Both the position numbers and the translations under genes were made by a program. This document shows positions 4,693-11,650 of a stretch of DNA of 15,029 nt, in pieces. Source of the DNA: Candidatus Gottesmanbacteria bacterium RIFOXYB1_FULL_47_11 (lineage in GTDB: Bacteria; Patescibacteriota; Microgenomatia; UBA10105; UBA927); assembly GCA_001779455.1 (NCBI GenBank), contig MFKE01000023.1:11879-26907 (forward strand). The letters run 5' to 3'. Below the pieces are notes generated by a model. It saw only the letters and a program-made list of their open reading frames with translations, ran no database searches and had not been told where the DNA came from. Position 1 is the stretch's first letter; each line of letters begins with the position of its first letter.

Positions 4693-5565
4693 ATGGCGCT
4701 TGATCTCAAATCAGCTCATACACAATTTATCCAGTATCTGGAGAGCCGCCGCCGTGCCCGCGCTACTATCGTAGCATACGGCAAAGACATCGAACAGGTT
4801 ACGGCGTTTATCGCCAATATGGGCAAAAAGACGATTGGCGAGGTTAGTCGCGATGAGCTGGAGGCATTTCTCAAAAAGCTCGCCGCTGATAAATATACGC
4901 CCAAGTCCGTCTCCCGGAAGATTAATTCGATTAAGACCTTTTTCCGTTTCCTAAAGGCTTCCGGCGCCATCACTGTGGATCCGGCAATCGAAATTGCCCA
5001 CCCCAAGTATGAAGTAAAGCCCCCGCGTATTTTGTCCAAAATTGAATACCGGGCGCTGCGGGATGCCTGCCGCGGCGATATCCGCATGTACGCAATCGTT
5101 GAACTATTTCTGCAAACCGGAATCCGCATCGGCGAACTAGCGACGCTTACCGTCACCGACGTTAAGGACGGAGAGCTCCATATCGCATCCCAGGAAGGCC
5201 ATGCCCAGCGCGGAGTACCCTTGAACAAAGCCGCCAAAGAAGCGCTTGACCGCTATATGGCTATCCGGAGCACGTCCCAGGCTGGGAGCGACATCAGCAA
5301 GGCGCTCTTTATCACCAAAACCGGCCGGCCCCTCCTCATCCGCAATATCCGCACGGCAATCGACCGGTATTTCCGTATCGCCGGAATAGAAGGGGCGAAG
5401 GTCAATGACCTCCGGCACACATTTATCGCCCATCATCTGATGGCGGGGACCCCGATTACGACGCTATCCAAATTAGTCGGCCACAAACGCCTCTCCACAA
5501 CCGAGCGGTATCTGGAGCTCATCAAGGACAAAGCCGGCGAGAGTGTTAAACTCGAAGAGCTATAA
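4693..5565 (+). CDS. Xer-like tyrosine recombinase with two altered catalytic residues
   Basis: A 290-residue integrase of XerC/XerD size: SAM-like N-terminal domain (about 1-100) and catalytic domain (about 112-282). Arg145 (TGIRIGEL), Arg241 (NDLRHTF), His264 (VGHKRL) and nucleophile Tyr273 (ERYLEL) are in place. The His that normally starts the HxxR motif is Asn238, and the beta-hairpin Lys is not at its usual place, where Glu168 stands (SQEGHAQRGVPL). The chromosomal setting beside a division gene suggests a role in dimer resolution; an integrase for the repeats at 940-2465 is a less likely alternative. I chose ATG 4693 because the 17 residues from an upstream TTG (4642) are unlike Xer N-termini; a second promoter, TTGGAA (4642) -17- TATAGC (4665), would start transcription just before it. 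Confidence 0.9.
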   Translation: MALDLKSAHTQFIQYLESRRRARATIVAYGKDIEQVTAFIANMGKKTIGEVSRDELEAFLKKLAADKYTPKSVSRKINSIKTFFRFLKASGAITVDPAIEIAHPKYEVKPPRILSKIEYRALRDACRGDIRMYAIVELFLQTGIRIGELATLTVTDVKDGELHIASQEGHAQRGVPLNKAAKEALDRYMAIRSTSQAGSDISKALFITKTGRPLLIRNIRTAIDRYFRIAGIEGAKVNDLRHTFIAHHLMAGTPITTLSKLVGHKRLSTTERYLELIKDKAGESVKLEEL

Positions 5566-5574
5566 TGCTATAAT
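5546..5574 (+). promoter_or_regulatory. Promoter of the small His-rich gene
   Basis: Two TATAAT hexamers (5561-5566, 5569-5574) lie at the end of the recombinase gene, the first covering its stop codon. The second ends seven bases before the GTG at 5582; a weak TTAAAC -35 (5546-5551) has 17-bp spacing. Confidence 0.5.
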
Positions 5575-5581
5575 CTACTTC

Positions 5582-5800
5582 GTGACAAAATACGAAGCTC
5601 CCCATCAAAAAATTCCTGAATCTGAAGTTGAAGAAAAATACGATAAACAAAACGAAAAAATAAAGCGAAAAAAGTGCTGGTTCCACGACATGCATGTCTT
5701 TTTGGGAAACCACGACCACAGCAAAATCAATGGGAGGCCTCATCACATAACGCCATGGATAGCCGGCCTCATCAGCGGCATAGGCAATCGCAGACGATAA
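5582..5800 (+). CDS. Small His-rich protein of 72 aa, leaderless GTG start
   Basis: No family recognised. The first 40 residues are charged and helical (EVEEKYDKQNEKIKRKK); the rest is rich in His, Trp and one Cys (KCWFHDMHVFLGNHDHSKIN, then PHHITPWIAGLISGI). The His/Cys spacing could bind metal, but this is speculation. The GTG start fits the TATAAT box seven bases upstream. The gene fills the space between the recombinase and valS, and valS starts 42 bases beyond its stop. An in-frame ATG at 5543 lies inside the recombinase gene and is less likely. The ordinary amino-acid makeup of the first half, the own promoter and the lack of any other use for this stretch support a gene, but it could be spurious. 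Confidence 0.5.
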   Translation: MTKYEAPHQKIPESEVEEKYDKQNEKIKRKKCWFHDMHVFLGNHDHSKINGRPHHITPWIAGLISGIGNRRR

Positions 5801-5806
5801 TTATGC

Positions 5807-5836
5807 TTGCCCCGCTCACGGCGCGCGCAGTACAAT
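5807..5836 (+). promoter_or_regulatory. valS promoter
   Basis: TTGCCC (5807-5812), an 18-bp spacer and TACAAT (5831-5836) end six bases before the valS ATG. No Shine-Dalgarno site is present, so the mRNA is predicted to be leaderless. Confidence 0.65.
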
Positions 5837-5842
5837 ACGCTC

Positions 5843-8083
5843 ATGGACAAAGCATACGATCCGAAAGCGGTCGAGGGGAAAATCTACTCCATGTGGGAAT
5901 CCGGCGGCTATTTCACTCCGAAGATTGATAAAAAGAAAAAACCCTATTCTATTCTTCTCCCCCTCCCTAATGCCAACGACCCCATGCACATGGGACATGC
6001 GATGTTTGTGATAGAGGATATTCTCATCCGACACCACCGCATGAAAGGCGACCCGACCCTGTGGCTTCCCGGCGGGGATCACGCTGGTATCGAAACGCAG
6101 TACGTATTTGAAAAAAAACTGGCGAAAGACGGCAAAAGCCGGTTTCAATTCGACCGCGATACGCTCTACCGGATGATCGCGGAATTTGTTGAGCAAAACA
6201 AAACGGTGAACCGCGATCAGATGAAGCGGCTCGGGTTTTCCCTTGACTGGACGCGCTATCATTATTCACTGGAACCGGAAATTGTCGCCACGGTTCTGGA
6301 TACGTTTCGCGCGATGCACAAAGACAAACTTGTCTATCGCGACTCCAGGCTCGTCAACTACTGCACCCGCGACGGCACGAGTTTTTCCGATCTTGAGGTG
6401 AAGCATGTAGAGCGGACGGATCCGTTGTACTACATGAAATACGGACCGTTTGTCCTAGCCACTACCCGGCCGGAAACAAAATTCGGCGACACCGCCGTGG
6501 CGGTGAATCCCCGTGACAAACGCTATACGAAGTGGGTCGGAAAAGAAATTGAGGTCGAAGGGCTCGCGGGAAAATTTAGGGTGGTCGTGGTAGCCGATGA
6601 CGTCATTGACCCGACATTCGGCACGGGCATTGCAAAAGTAACACCTGCTCATGATTTTACCGACTGGGAAATTGCCAAGCGGCACAATCTTCCCGCCAAA
6701 CAGGTCATCGGATTTGACGGACGCATGACCGATGCAGCCGGCCCCTATGCAGGCATGAAAGTGGGCACCGCACGCGAACAAATCGTGAGGGGTTTAGAAT
6801 CGCGCGGGCTCATGGACCATATTGATACGAACTATGTCCATACGGTGGCAACCTGTTATAAATGCGGCAGCGTTCTGGAACCGCTTCCCATCCCCCAGTG
6901 GTACGTAAAAACTAAGTCATTAGCAACACAAGCAATAAAAGCAGTAAAAGAGGGAAAAACGAAGATTATTCCAAAAAAACGCTTTGAAAAAATGTACTTT
7001 GACTGGATGGAAAATATTCTTGACTGGAATATCAGCCGCCAGATTGTGTGGGGCCCGCGGATTCCCGTGTGGTATTGTCTCGACTGTAATCCTGCTGTCA
7101 CACTGTCATTTCTTTCAAAAGACGACCAAAAAATAACCGGGTCCTACGGCGATATTTGCACCAATCACTCATTTGAGGAAATCCGTGACGGGCTGCAGTC
7201 GCTTTCCGCCCCGCTTGAAGCCACATACACCCTTACGGAGGGAACGTGTAAAACATGCAGGGGTACGCATATCCTGCAGGAAACAGACACGTTTGACACA
7301 TGGTTTCTTTCCAGCCAATGGCCGTTGACCACTCTTGGATTCCCGAATGGCGAGGATTTCAACTATTTTTACCCAACGAGTGTCCTGGACACCATGTGGG
7401 ACATCCTCTTTTTCTGGGTAGCCCGCATGATGATGATGGGTCTTTACCGCACTAAAAAAGTACCGTTTGAAATTATTCACCTCCATAGTCGGGTCGTCGA
7501 TGCCAAAGGACAAAAAATGAGTAAAAGCCGCGGCAATGTCGTCAACCCCCTTAAAATGGTCGATCAATACGGCGCTGATGCCCTCAGATTTACGCTTGTT
7601 TTCGGAGCCGCTCCGGGAAGTGATATTGCCGTCTCAGAAGACAAAATCCGCGGCATGCGGAATTTTGCCAATAAACTCTGGAATATCGGCCGGTTTGTCC
7701 TCATGAATTTTGAATCAGCTGGGAAAGAAATTCCTTTCTATAACAAGAATATGACACTCAGCAATCCCGAAGACAACAAAATTATTGCAGCGCTTAACAA
7801 GCTAATTGCATCCGTCACAAAAGATATTGAGCGGTACCGATTCTCCGATGCAGCACAAGCGCTCTACGAATTTGCGTGGCATACCGTTGCCGATATGTAC
7901 CTCGAAAAAAATAAGGAACGGTTTAAAACCGGTGATGCAGAATCGCTTGCGGTTTTGCGGCATGTATGTCTCACATTATTAAAATTACTTCATCCGTTTA
8001 TGCCGTTTGTGACGGAAAAGATTTGGGGTAAAATGCCAAAGAAATACGACAAGCCTCTTATTATTTCCTCCTGGCCGGATTAA
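5843..8083 (+). CDS. valS: Valyl-tRNA synthetase, compact form
   Basis: Class I synthetase that charges tRNA-Val with valine and ATP. The HIGH motif appears as HMGH (residues 49-52, in PNANDPMHMGHAM) and the KMSKS motif is intact (558-562). Valine-type signatures are GDHAGIETQ, DWNISRQIVWGPRIPVWY and a long CP1 editing domain between them with TTRPET and DVIDPTFGTGIAKVTPAHDF. Cysteine pairs (CYKCG, CLDC, CKTC) suggest zinc knuckles. At 746 residues it is clearly shorter than typical bacterial ValRS (about 880-950) because it stops after the anticodon-binding helical domain and lacks the C-terminal coiled coil. The start at 5843 follows from the leaderless promoter and gives a typical N-terminus (DKAYDPKAVEGKIY). 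Its last four bases overlap the end of the convergent gene at 8080. Confidence 0.97.
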   Translation: MDKAYDPKAVEGKIYSMWESGGYFTPKIDKKKKPYSILLPLPNANDPMHMGHAMFVIEDILIRHHRMKGDPTLWLPGGDHAGIETQYVFEKKLAKDGKSRFQFDRDTLYRMIAEFVEQNKTVNRDQMKRLGFSLDWTRYHYSLEPEIVATVLDTFRAMHKDKLVYRDSRLVNYCTRDGTSFSDLEVKHVERTDPLYYMKYGPFVLATTRPETKFGDTAVAVNPRDKRYTKWVGKEIEVEGLAGKFRVVVVADDVIDPTFGTGIAKVTPAHDFTDWEIAKRHNLPAKQVIGFDGRMTDAAGPYAGMKVGTAREQIVRGLESRGLMDHIDTNYVHTVATCYKCGSVLEPLPIPQWYVKTKSLATQAIKAVKEGKTKIIPKKRFEKMYFDWMENILDWNISRQIVWGPRIPVWYCLDCNPAVTLSFLSKDDQKITGSYGDICTNHSFEEIRDGLQSLSAPLEATYTLTEGTCKTCRGTHILQETDTFDTWFLSSQWPLTTLGFPNGEDFNYFYPTSVLDTMWDILFFWVARMMMMGLYRTKKVPFEIIHLHSRVVDAKGQKMSKSRGNVVNPLKMVDQYGADALRFTLVFGAAPGSDIAVSEDKIRGMRNFANKLWNIGRFVLMNFESAGKEIPFYNKNMTLSNPEDNKIIAALNKLIASVTKDIERYRFSDAAQALYEFAWHTVADMYLEKNKERFKTGDAESLAVLRHVCLTLLKLLHPFMPFVTEKIWGKMPKKYDKPLIISSWPD

Positions 8084-8943
8084 AATCCCGAGGTGGTCGC
8101 CGGTGACGGAGCGGCTGTAGCAATCGTGGGAGTGGTGATAATCGGAGTCACCTGCGGTGTAGCCGGCGGTGCCGCGGGCATCATGAGTGTTCCCACAATT
8201 TGATCAAACAGAGTGTCATCAGTAGTAAAATCTGCCGTAATACCTGCCGGCGTGAAATGATTAATCTCCAGGGAAAGTGTCGGGGTAACTTCTATCATGT
8301 AGCCGCGCATCCGGCTAAATCCGTATCCTGCAACAGTTTTGCCGGTGAATAAACCGGTAAACAGTTTCGCTTTGTGGCCCTCAACGGTCGTATCCGTGCT
8401 GGTAAAAACAACTCCTCCCCCATCTGAAATGGCGCTCCCGCGGTGATCAGCAAGAAGTTGCCCTGCTCCGCGCGGGGCGACAGTGAATCGCGTGCCGCCC
8501 GGTAAATACGTGCCTTGTGACATGCAGCTCGTCGTATCACAAATGGGCGCAAGGACATCTGCCGGAAGCTTAAAGGATATGCCGTCAATCAGCAATTTGG
8601 TCGCGCTACTTGTTACCTGGTAGGTCGTCCATGCAGCAAATGGGTCAGTCGGAGTCGGTGTCGCTAACAGTGTTGGCGTCGCGCTGGGTGTTTGAGTAAA
8701 CGTAGACAATCCGCCGGGCAAGTATTGCCGGATAAAGCTCGACAGCCAGATGCCCAATCCAAATAGTCCGACAAAAAGAATAAGGGCGCCGATGAATGAT
8801 CCTGACGATTTTTTCGGGGGCGGGGGGGGTGTATTCATCGGAATTTCCGGTGTTTCTTCTATGGGAATGGGTGGAGTTACCGGAGCAGTCGCCGGCGGGT
8901 TTGACGGACCGTACAAATTTTCAGGAGTTATCGGATCAGTCAT
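8080..8943 (-). CDS. Membrane-anchored secreted protein with Pro/Thr-rich linkers
   Basis: Unknown family, 287 residues. Architecture: a long Pro-rich cytoplasmic N-terminus (1-47, ending in PPPPPKKSSG), one membrane helix (about 49-70), a Thr/Pro-rich linker (TQTPSATPTLLATPTPTDP), a globular outer domain (about 105-255) with two close cysteines (CDTTSC) that may form a disulfide, and a Pro/Thr/Ala-rich tail. The outer domain shows beta-prone segments (TSSATKLLIDGISFKLP) of the kind seen in envelope proteins. The Pro-rich cytoplasmic arm could be a docking sequence. A consensus promoter fixes the start at 8943. It is convergent with valS, overlapping it by four bases, and lies 54 bases after the efp stop on the same strand. 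Function cannot be given. Confidence 0.8.
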   Translation of the reverse strand: MTDPITPENLYGPSNPPATAPVTPPIPIEETPEIPMNTPPPPPKKSSGSFIGALILFVGLFGLGIWLSSFIRQYLPGGLSTFTQTPSATPTLLATPTPTDPFAAWTTYQVTSSATKLLIDGISFKLPADVLAPICDTTSCMSQGTYLPGGTRFTVAPRGAGQLLADHRGSAISDGGGVVFTSTDTTVEGHKAKLFTGLFTGKTVAGYGFSRMRGYMIEVTPTLSLEINHFTPAGITADFTTDDTLFDQIVGTLMMPAAPPATPQVTPIITTPTIATAAPSPATTSGF

Positions 8944-8949
8944 ATAACC

Positions 8950-8978
8950 ATTGTTTCATGAGAAATCCGGCGTGTCAA
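8950..8978 (-). promoter_or_regulatory. Promoter of the 8080-8943 gene
   Basis: On the minus strand: consensus TTGACA (8973-8978), 17-bp spacer, then TGA-AACAAT (8950-8955), six bases before the ATG at 8943. Confidence 0.65.
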
Positions 8979-8997
8979 TGAAAAAAACAGTCTGATG

Positions 8998-9561
8998 TTA
9001 TGCCCGCTCTACGTATGCACCCGTTTCAGGGTCTATGGCGATGGTTTCCCCTTCGCGGATAAACAGAGGCACAGTGACGACGGCGCCGGTCTCCACAACA
9101 ACGGTTTTGGTGGCGCCCGATACCGTATTTCCGCGGGCTCCGTCAGTGGCTTCGGTTACCTTGAGCCGTACTTTTTTAGGGAACCGGAGACCGACCGCCT
9201 CGTCTCCGTTAACAAGTATCTGATACACATCATTGGGTTTTAAATAATTGACGTAATTCCCAAGCATCGCGGAAGAGATATTGAATTGTTCATAGGAAGT
9301 GTTGTCCATAAATACATAATTATCCCCTTCTTTGTAGAGGTACTGCATTTCCCGGGTGGCAACCGGCACTTCGGTCACGGATTCGCCGGATTTGTAGGTA
9401 AACTCCTGTACTTTTCCGGTTTTAAGGGACTTGAGCCGCGTCCGCACGAAGGCGCTCCCCTTGCCTGGATTGACATGCTGAAACTCCACAATCTGGTGCG
9501 GCTCGCCTTTAAACTCGACGAACGTGCTTTTGGTGAAATCTGCGGTTGATATCGTACCCAT
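8998..9561 (-). CDS. efp: Elongation factor P
   Basis: EF-P binds between the P and E sites of stalled ribosomes and speeds peptide bonds at polyproline runs. All three domains are present in 187 residues: the N-terminal KOW-like domain with the loop NPGKGSAF, the middle OB domain (FMDNTSYEQF and following) and the C-terminal OB domain with ETGAVVTVPLFIREGETI and the closing DPETGAYVER. The loop Lys is residue 34, the same number as the modified Lys34 of E. coli. I start at ATG 9561, giving MGTISTADF; an upstream extension adds 12 residues unlike EF-P. The promoter geometry agrees. An EpmA-like ligase lies at 10363-11394, so modification of Lys34 is plausible. Polyproline stretches in the neighbouring 8080-8943 protein are the kind of substrate EF-P helps translate. 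Confidence 0.97.
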   Translation of the reverse strand: MGTISTADFTKSTFVEFKGEPHQIVEFQHVNPGKGSAFVRTRLKSLKTGKVQEFTYKSGESVTEVPVATREMQYLYKEGDNYVFMDNTSYEQFNISSAMLGNYVNYLKPNDVYQILVNGDEAVGLRFPKKVRLKVTEATDGARGNTVSGATKTVVVETGAVVTVPLFIREGETIAIDPETGAYVERA

Positions 9562-9568
9562 GAAACAG

Positions 9569-9597
9569 ATTATCTCATAAGAAAAATGTGCTTTCAA
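9569..9597 (-). promoter_or_regulatory. efp promoter
   Basis: On the minus strand: TTGAAA (9592-9597), 17-bp spacer, TGA-GATAAT (9569-9574), seven bases before the ATG at 9561. A leaderless start is implied. Confidence 0.7.
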
Positions 9598-9617
9598 GAT
9601 ATAGGATTATATTTTCA

Positions 9618-9648
9618 TTGACAATACAATCCAAACCATGTATTGTCA
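9618..9648. promoter_or_regulatory. Promoter of the 9654 gene inside a perfect inverted repeat
   Basis: TTGACA (9618-9623), 17 bp, TATTGT (9641-9646), then seven bases to the ATG at 9654. The same stretch holds a perfect 9-bp inverted repeat, TGACAATAC (9619-9627) and GTATTGTCA (9640-9648), with centres 21 bp apart, about two helical turns. It overlaps both promoter hexamers. The symmetry also gives GTGACA-17-TATTGT on the minus strand towards efp. It may be an operator, a bidirectional promoter, or both. Confidence 0.6.
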
Positions 9649-9653
9649 CACTC

Positions 9654-10382
9654 ATGAATCCGGAGAAAATCCACAAAAAAAATATTGATTTTTTGATACA
9701 GTCTTCTCGGCGGGACCTTACAGAATGGTTACTTAAAGGAGAAAATCTTTCACCTATTCAATACAAAGACGACCGCTCATCACCTTTACTTCTTTCAAAT
9801 ACGTTACAAGATATAACGGTGTTTCGTCGACCATTGATTATCGAAAAGGTAAACGGCGCAGTGTGTGATGCCATTTTGGAATGGCAACCGGAAGTTCAAG
9901 GAAATGAAATTTTAGGTGACCTCGCGTATCTTGCTGCGCTTACGAGAAATACCAATGCTCTTTCTGACTTAATTCATCACGTTGACAATCACACGATTAT
10001 TCCTTCAAAACCAGACGACAACACGGAATCTGTTGTTATTGCAGTCATCGGCGGATTTGCACCCGACGCTCGCGCAGAAGAAGCTTTACGACGCTGGTGG
10101 GACGATGATACATTTAATTGGCAATACAAAGCTATTCTTTTCACCGGTTTGCTTGCATGCAATCATAGAAATATAACAGAGCTCCTGCCCTCATTCCTGT
10201 CTATACTCACCGATCACTCTGATTATTTTCGAGTAGATTATGTAACCGCAGAGGCTGCCCGTATTATCGGGCCGGATGAGCTGGAAAAAGCTTTAAAACC
10301 CTTTAATAATGAGGCCGCATTGCATCTCAGGTCCTATATTCCGATGGTAAGAGAATTGGCGTCTACACCCGATGAAGGTTGA
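9654..10382 (+). CDS. Unknown 242-aa helical protein, possibly HEAT-like
   Basis: No family recognised with confidence. The protein is soluble and appears almost all helical. The second half contains successive amphipathic helices (ARAEEALRRWWDDDTF, WQYKAILFTGLLACNHR, VTAEAARIIGPDELEKALKP) that resemble irregular HEAT/ARM-type repeats used for protein binding; this is a fold impression only. The start is set by a consensus promoter ending seven bases before the ATG, in a stretch that also forms a perfect inverted repeat. The gene lies between efp (divergent) and the EpmA-like gene (convergent, 20-base overlap of the coding ends). Such placement between EF-P and its presumed ligase may be chance. 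Base composition is slightly A+T richer than its neighbours. Confidence 0.8.
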   Translation: MNPEKIHKKNIDFLIQSSRRDLTEWLLKGENLSPIQYKDDRSSPLLLSNTLQDITVFRRPLIIEKVNGAVCDAILEWQPEVQGNEILGDLAYLAALTRNTNALSDLIHHVDNHTIIPSKPDDNTESVVIAVIGGFAPDARAEEALRRWWDDDTFNWQYKAILFTGLLACNHRNITELLPSFLSILTDHSDYFRVDYVTAEAARIIGPDELEKALKPFNNEAALHLRSYIPMVRELASTPDEG

Positions 10383-11394
10383 ATTCTTCGCCTGCCGGAA
10401 AAAATAGCGTGTCAGCGATACTGGTGGTATCCGCCAAAAGCATCACAAGGCGATCTACTCCCACAGCAATACCGCTGCATTTCGGTAATCCGACCTTTAA
10501 TGCTTCGATAAAATCGTTGTCATAATCGTATGCGGTTTTCCCCAATCTCTTAATCTCTTTCATTTGAAAATCGAACCGATGTTCGCTTTCTACCGGATCT
10601 GTTAGCTCACCATAGCAGTCGCCGAGCTCAAGACCTGCAATATAAAACTCGAATCGCTCTGCGTAGCGCGTATCCTTTTTTAATTGCGCAAGGGCAGCAA
10701 CAGCAGCAGGAAAATCATAAAGGATCGTTGGTTTACCATGTCCCAGCTTTCGCTCCACCTCATTCAAAAATATTTGATTATACAATTCTTCCCACGTATT
10801 ATTTTTCTCCACCTTGTAGCCTTTGTTGATCGCTACCCTCCTCGCCGTGTCCATATCAAAAAATTCATTAAAATTGACGTTGGCGTATTTTTTGAATGCG
10901 TCCGCCACGGTGATTCGTTCCCATGGCGGCGTAAGATTAATTTTTTGCTTTTGATAGATCAGTGTAGTGCCGCCGGCAAGCGCCAGAAGCAACTTCTCAC
11001 AGTCCTTCATGATGTCGAAATAATCCGCGTTCACGCGATACCATTCCAGAACGGTAAATTCCGGATTATGAAGCTTTCCCTGCGTTTCCATGTTTCTAAA
11101 CGCCTTCGTGAGACTGTAACAGTCTCCCAGTCCCGCAACCATGAGCTTTTTCAGCGCTACTTCCGGAGATGTTGACAGATATGCTTTCGTCGGTTTCCGG
11201 TTCCGGTCAAGAAGGGTGGTTTCAAATACATCAAGGTAGCTCTCTGCAGGCGGGTGCGGGATAAGAATCGGTGTTTCTATTTCATGAAACGATTCTTTCT
11301 CAAAATAAGACCGTATAGTGCGGATCACCTTTTCGCGGACAAAATATCTGTCCCACAATGCGGGGCTCTCATGGATTTTTTTCCACGTCTTCAT
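10363..11394 (-). CDS. epmA: EpmA-like EF-P lysine ligase (stand-alone LysRS catalytic domain)
   Basis: A 343-residue class II synthetase-like enzyme that lacks the N-terminal anticodon-binding domain of lysyl-tRNA synthetase, as in EpmA (PoxA/GenX/YjeA; 325 residues in E. coli). Visible are motif 1 (about 38-48, EIETPIL), motif 2 with Arg100 (AFRNMETQGKLHNPEFTVLE) and motif 3 (GIAVGVDRLVML, Arg315), plus ELGDCYGELTDP near the lysine site. EpmA attaches (R)-beta-lysine to Lys34 of EF-P; the EF-P encoded 0.8 kb away has Lys34. The aminomutase EpmB is not in this window, so the substrate could be plain lysine. It is the last gene of a minus-strand run, and its ATG overlaps the TGA of the preceding gene (ATGA), indicating translational coupling. 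Confidence 0.9.
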   Translation of the reverse strand: MKTWKKIHESPALWDRYFVREKVIRTIRSYFEKESFHEIETPILIPHPPAESYLDVFETTLLDRNRKPTKAYLSTSPEVALKKLMVAGLGDCYSLTKAFRNMETQGKLHNPEFTVLEWYRVNADYFDIMKDCEKLLLALAGGTTLIYQKQKINLTPPWERITVADAFKKYANVNFNEFFDMDTARRVAINKGYKVEKNNTWEELYNQIFLNEVERKLGHGKPTILYDFPAAVAALAQLKKDTRYAERFEFYIAGLELGDCYGELTDPVESEHRFDFQMKEIKRLGKTAYDYDNDFIEALKVGLPKCSGIAVGVDRLVMLLADTTSIADTLFFPAGEEFNLHRV

Positions 11395-11648
11395 CGGCGG
11401 CGGGATTTCTTATCTTTGAATGCTTTAACCACAAAGAGAAGATAAAGAATTTCTGCAATCCCCGCGGTGTGTACCAGTAAAAAAAAGATAAACCACCATT
11501 TTTCATCTCGCTTTGCTGCATGCCAAAGGGCAAATCCGGTCCAAAACACAGACCACACCGCAAGGGGAATAATCCATGTGCCCATTCCCCAACTCCCCAT
11601 CCACGAATAGGCAAACGGACGGCTATTTCCCAGGTACCACGGCATCAT
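11391..11648 (-). CDS. Small two-helix membrane protein, DUF5652-like
   Basis: An 85-residue protein with two hydrophobic segments (about 24-45 and 51-73) joined by a charged turn (HAAKRDEKWWF) and a basic tail (KAFKDKKSRRR). The pattern FALWHAAKRDEKWWF followed by a helix with AEILYLLFV fits the small membrane proteins annotated as DUF5652, common in CPR bacteria; this is from memory. Function is unknown. It is preceded by the strongest Shine-Dalgarno site in the window, AGGAGG seven bases before the first ATG (a second ATG follows at once). It begins two bases after the cyclophilin stop and ends in a 4-base overlap with the EpmA-like gene, so it is an internal operon gene. Confidence 0.8.
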   Translation of the reverse strand: MMPWYLGNSRPFAYSWMGSWGMGTWIIPLAVWSVFWTGFALWHAAKRDEKWWFIFFLLVHTAGIAEILYLLFVVKAFKDKKSRRR

Positions 11649-11650
11649 AC

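Noticed and set aside
4693..5565. Recombinase as the integrase of the 940-2465 modules
   Set aside because: It lies outside the junctions, beside a division gene, and is of housekeeping Xer size; nothing in the sequence ties it to these sites.
8750..8947. Gly-rich plus-strand frame
   Set aside because: It is the antisense of the Pro-rich N-terminus of the 8080-8943 protein, which has a consensus promoter and a clear membrane architecture.
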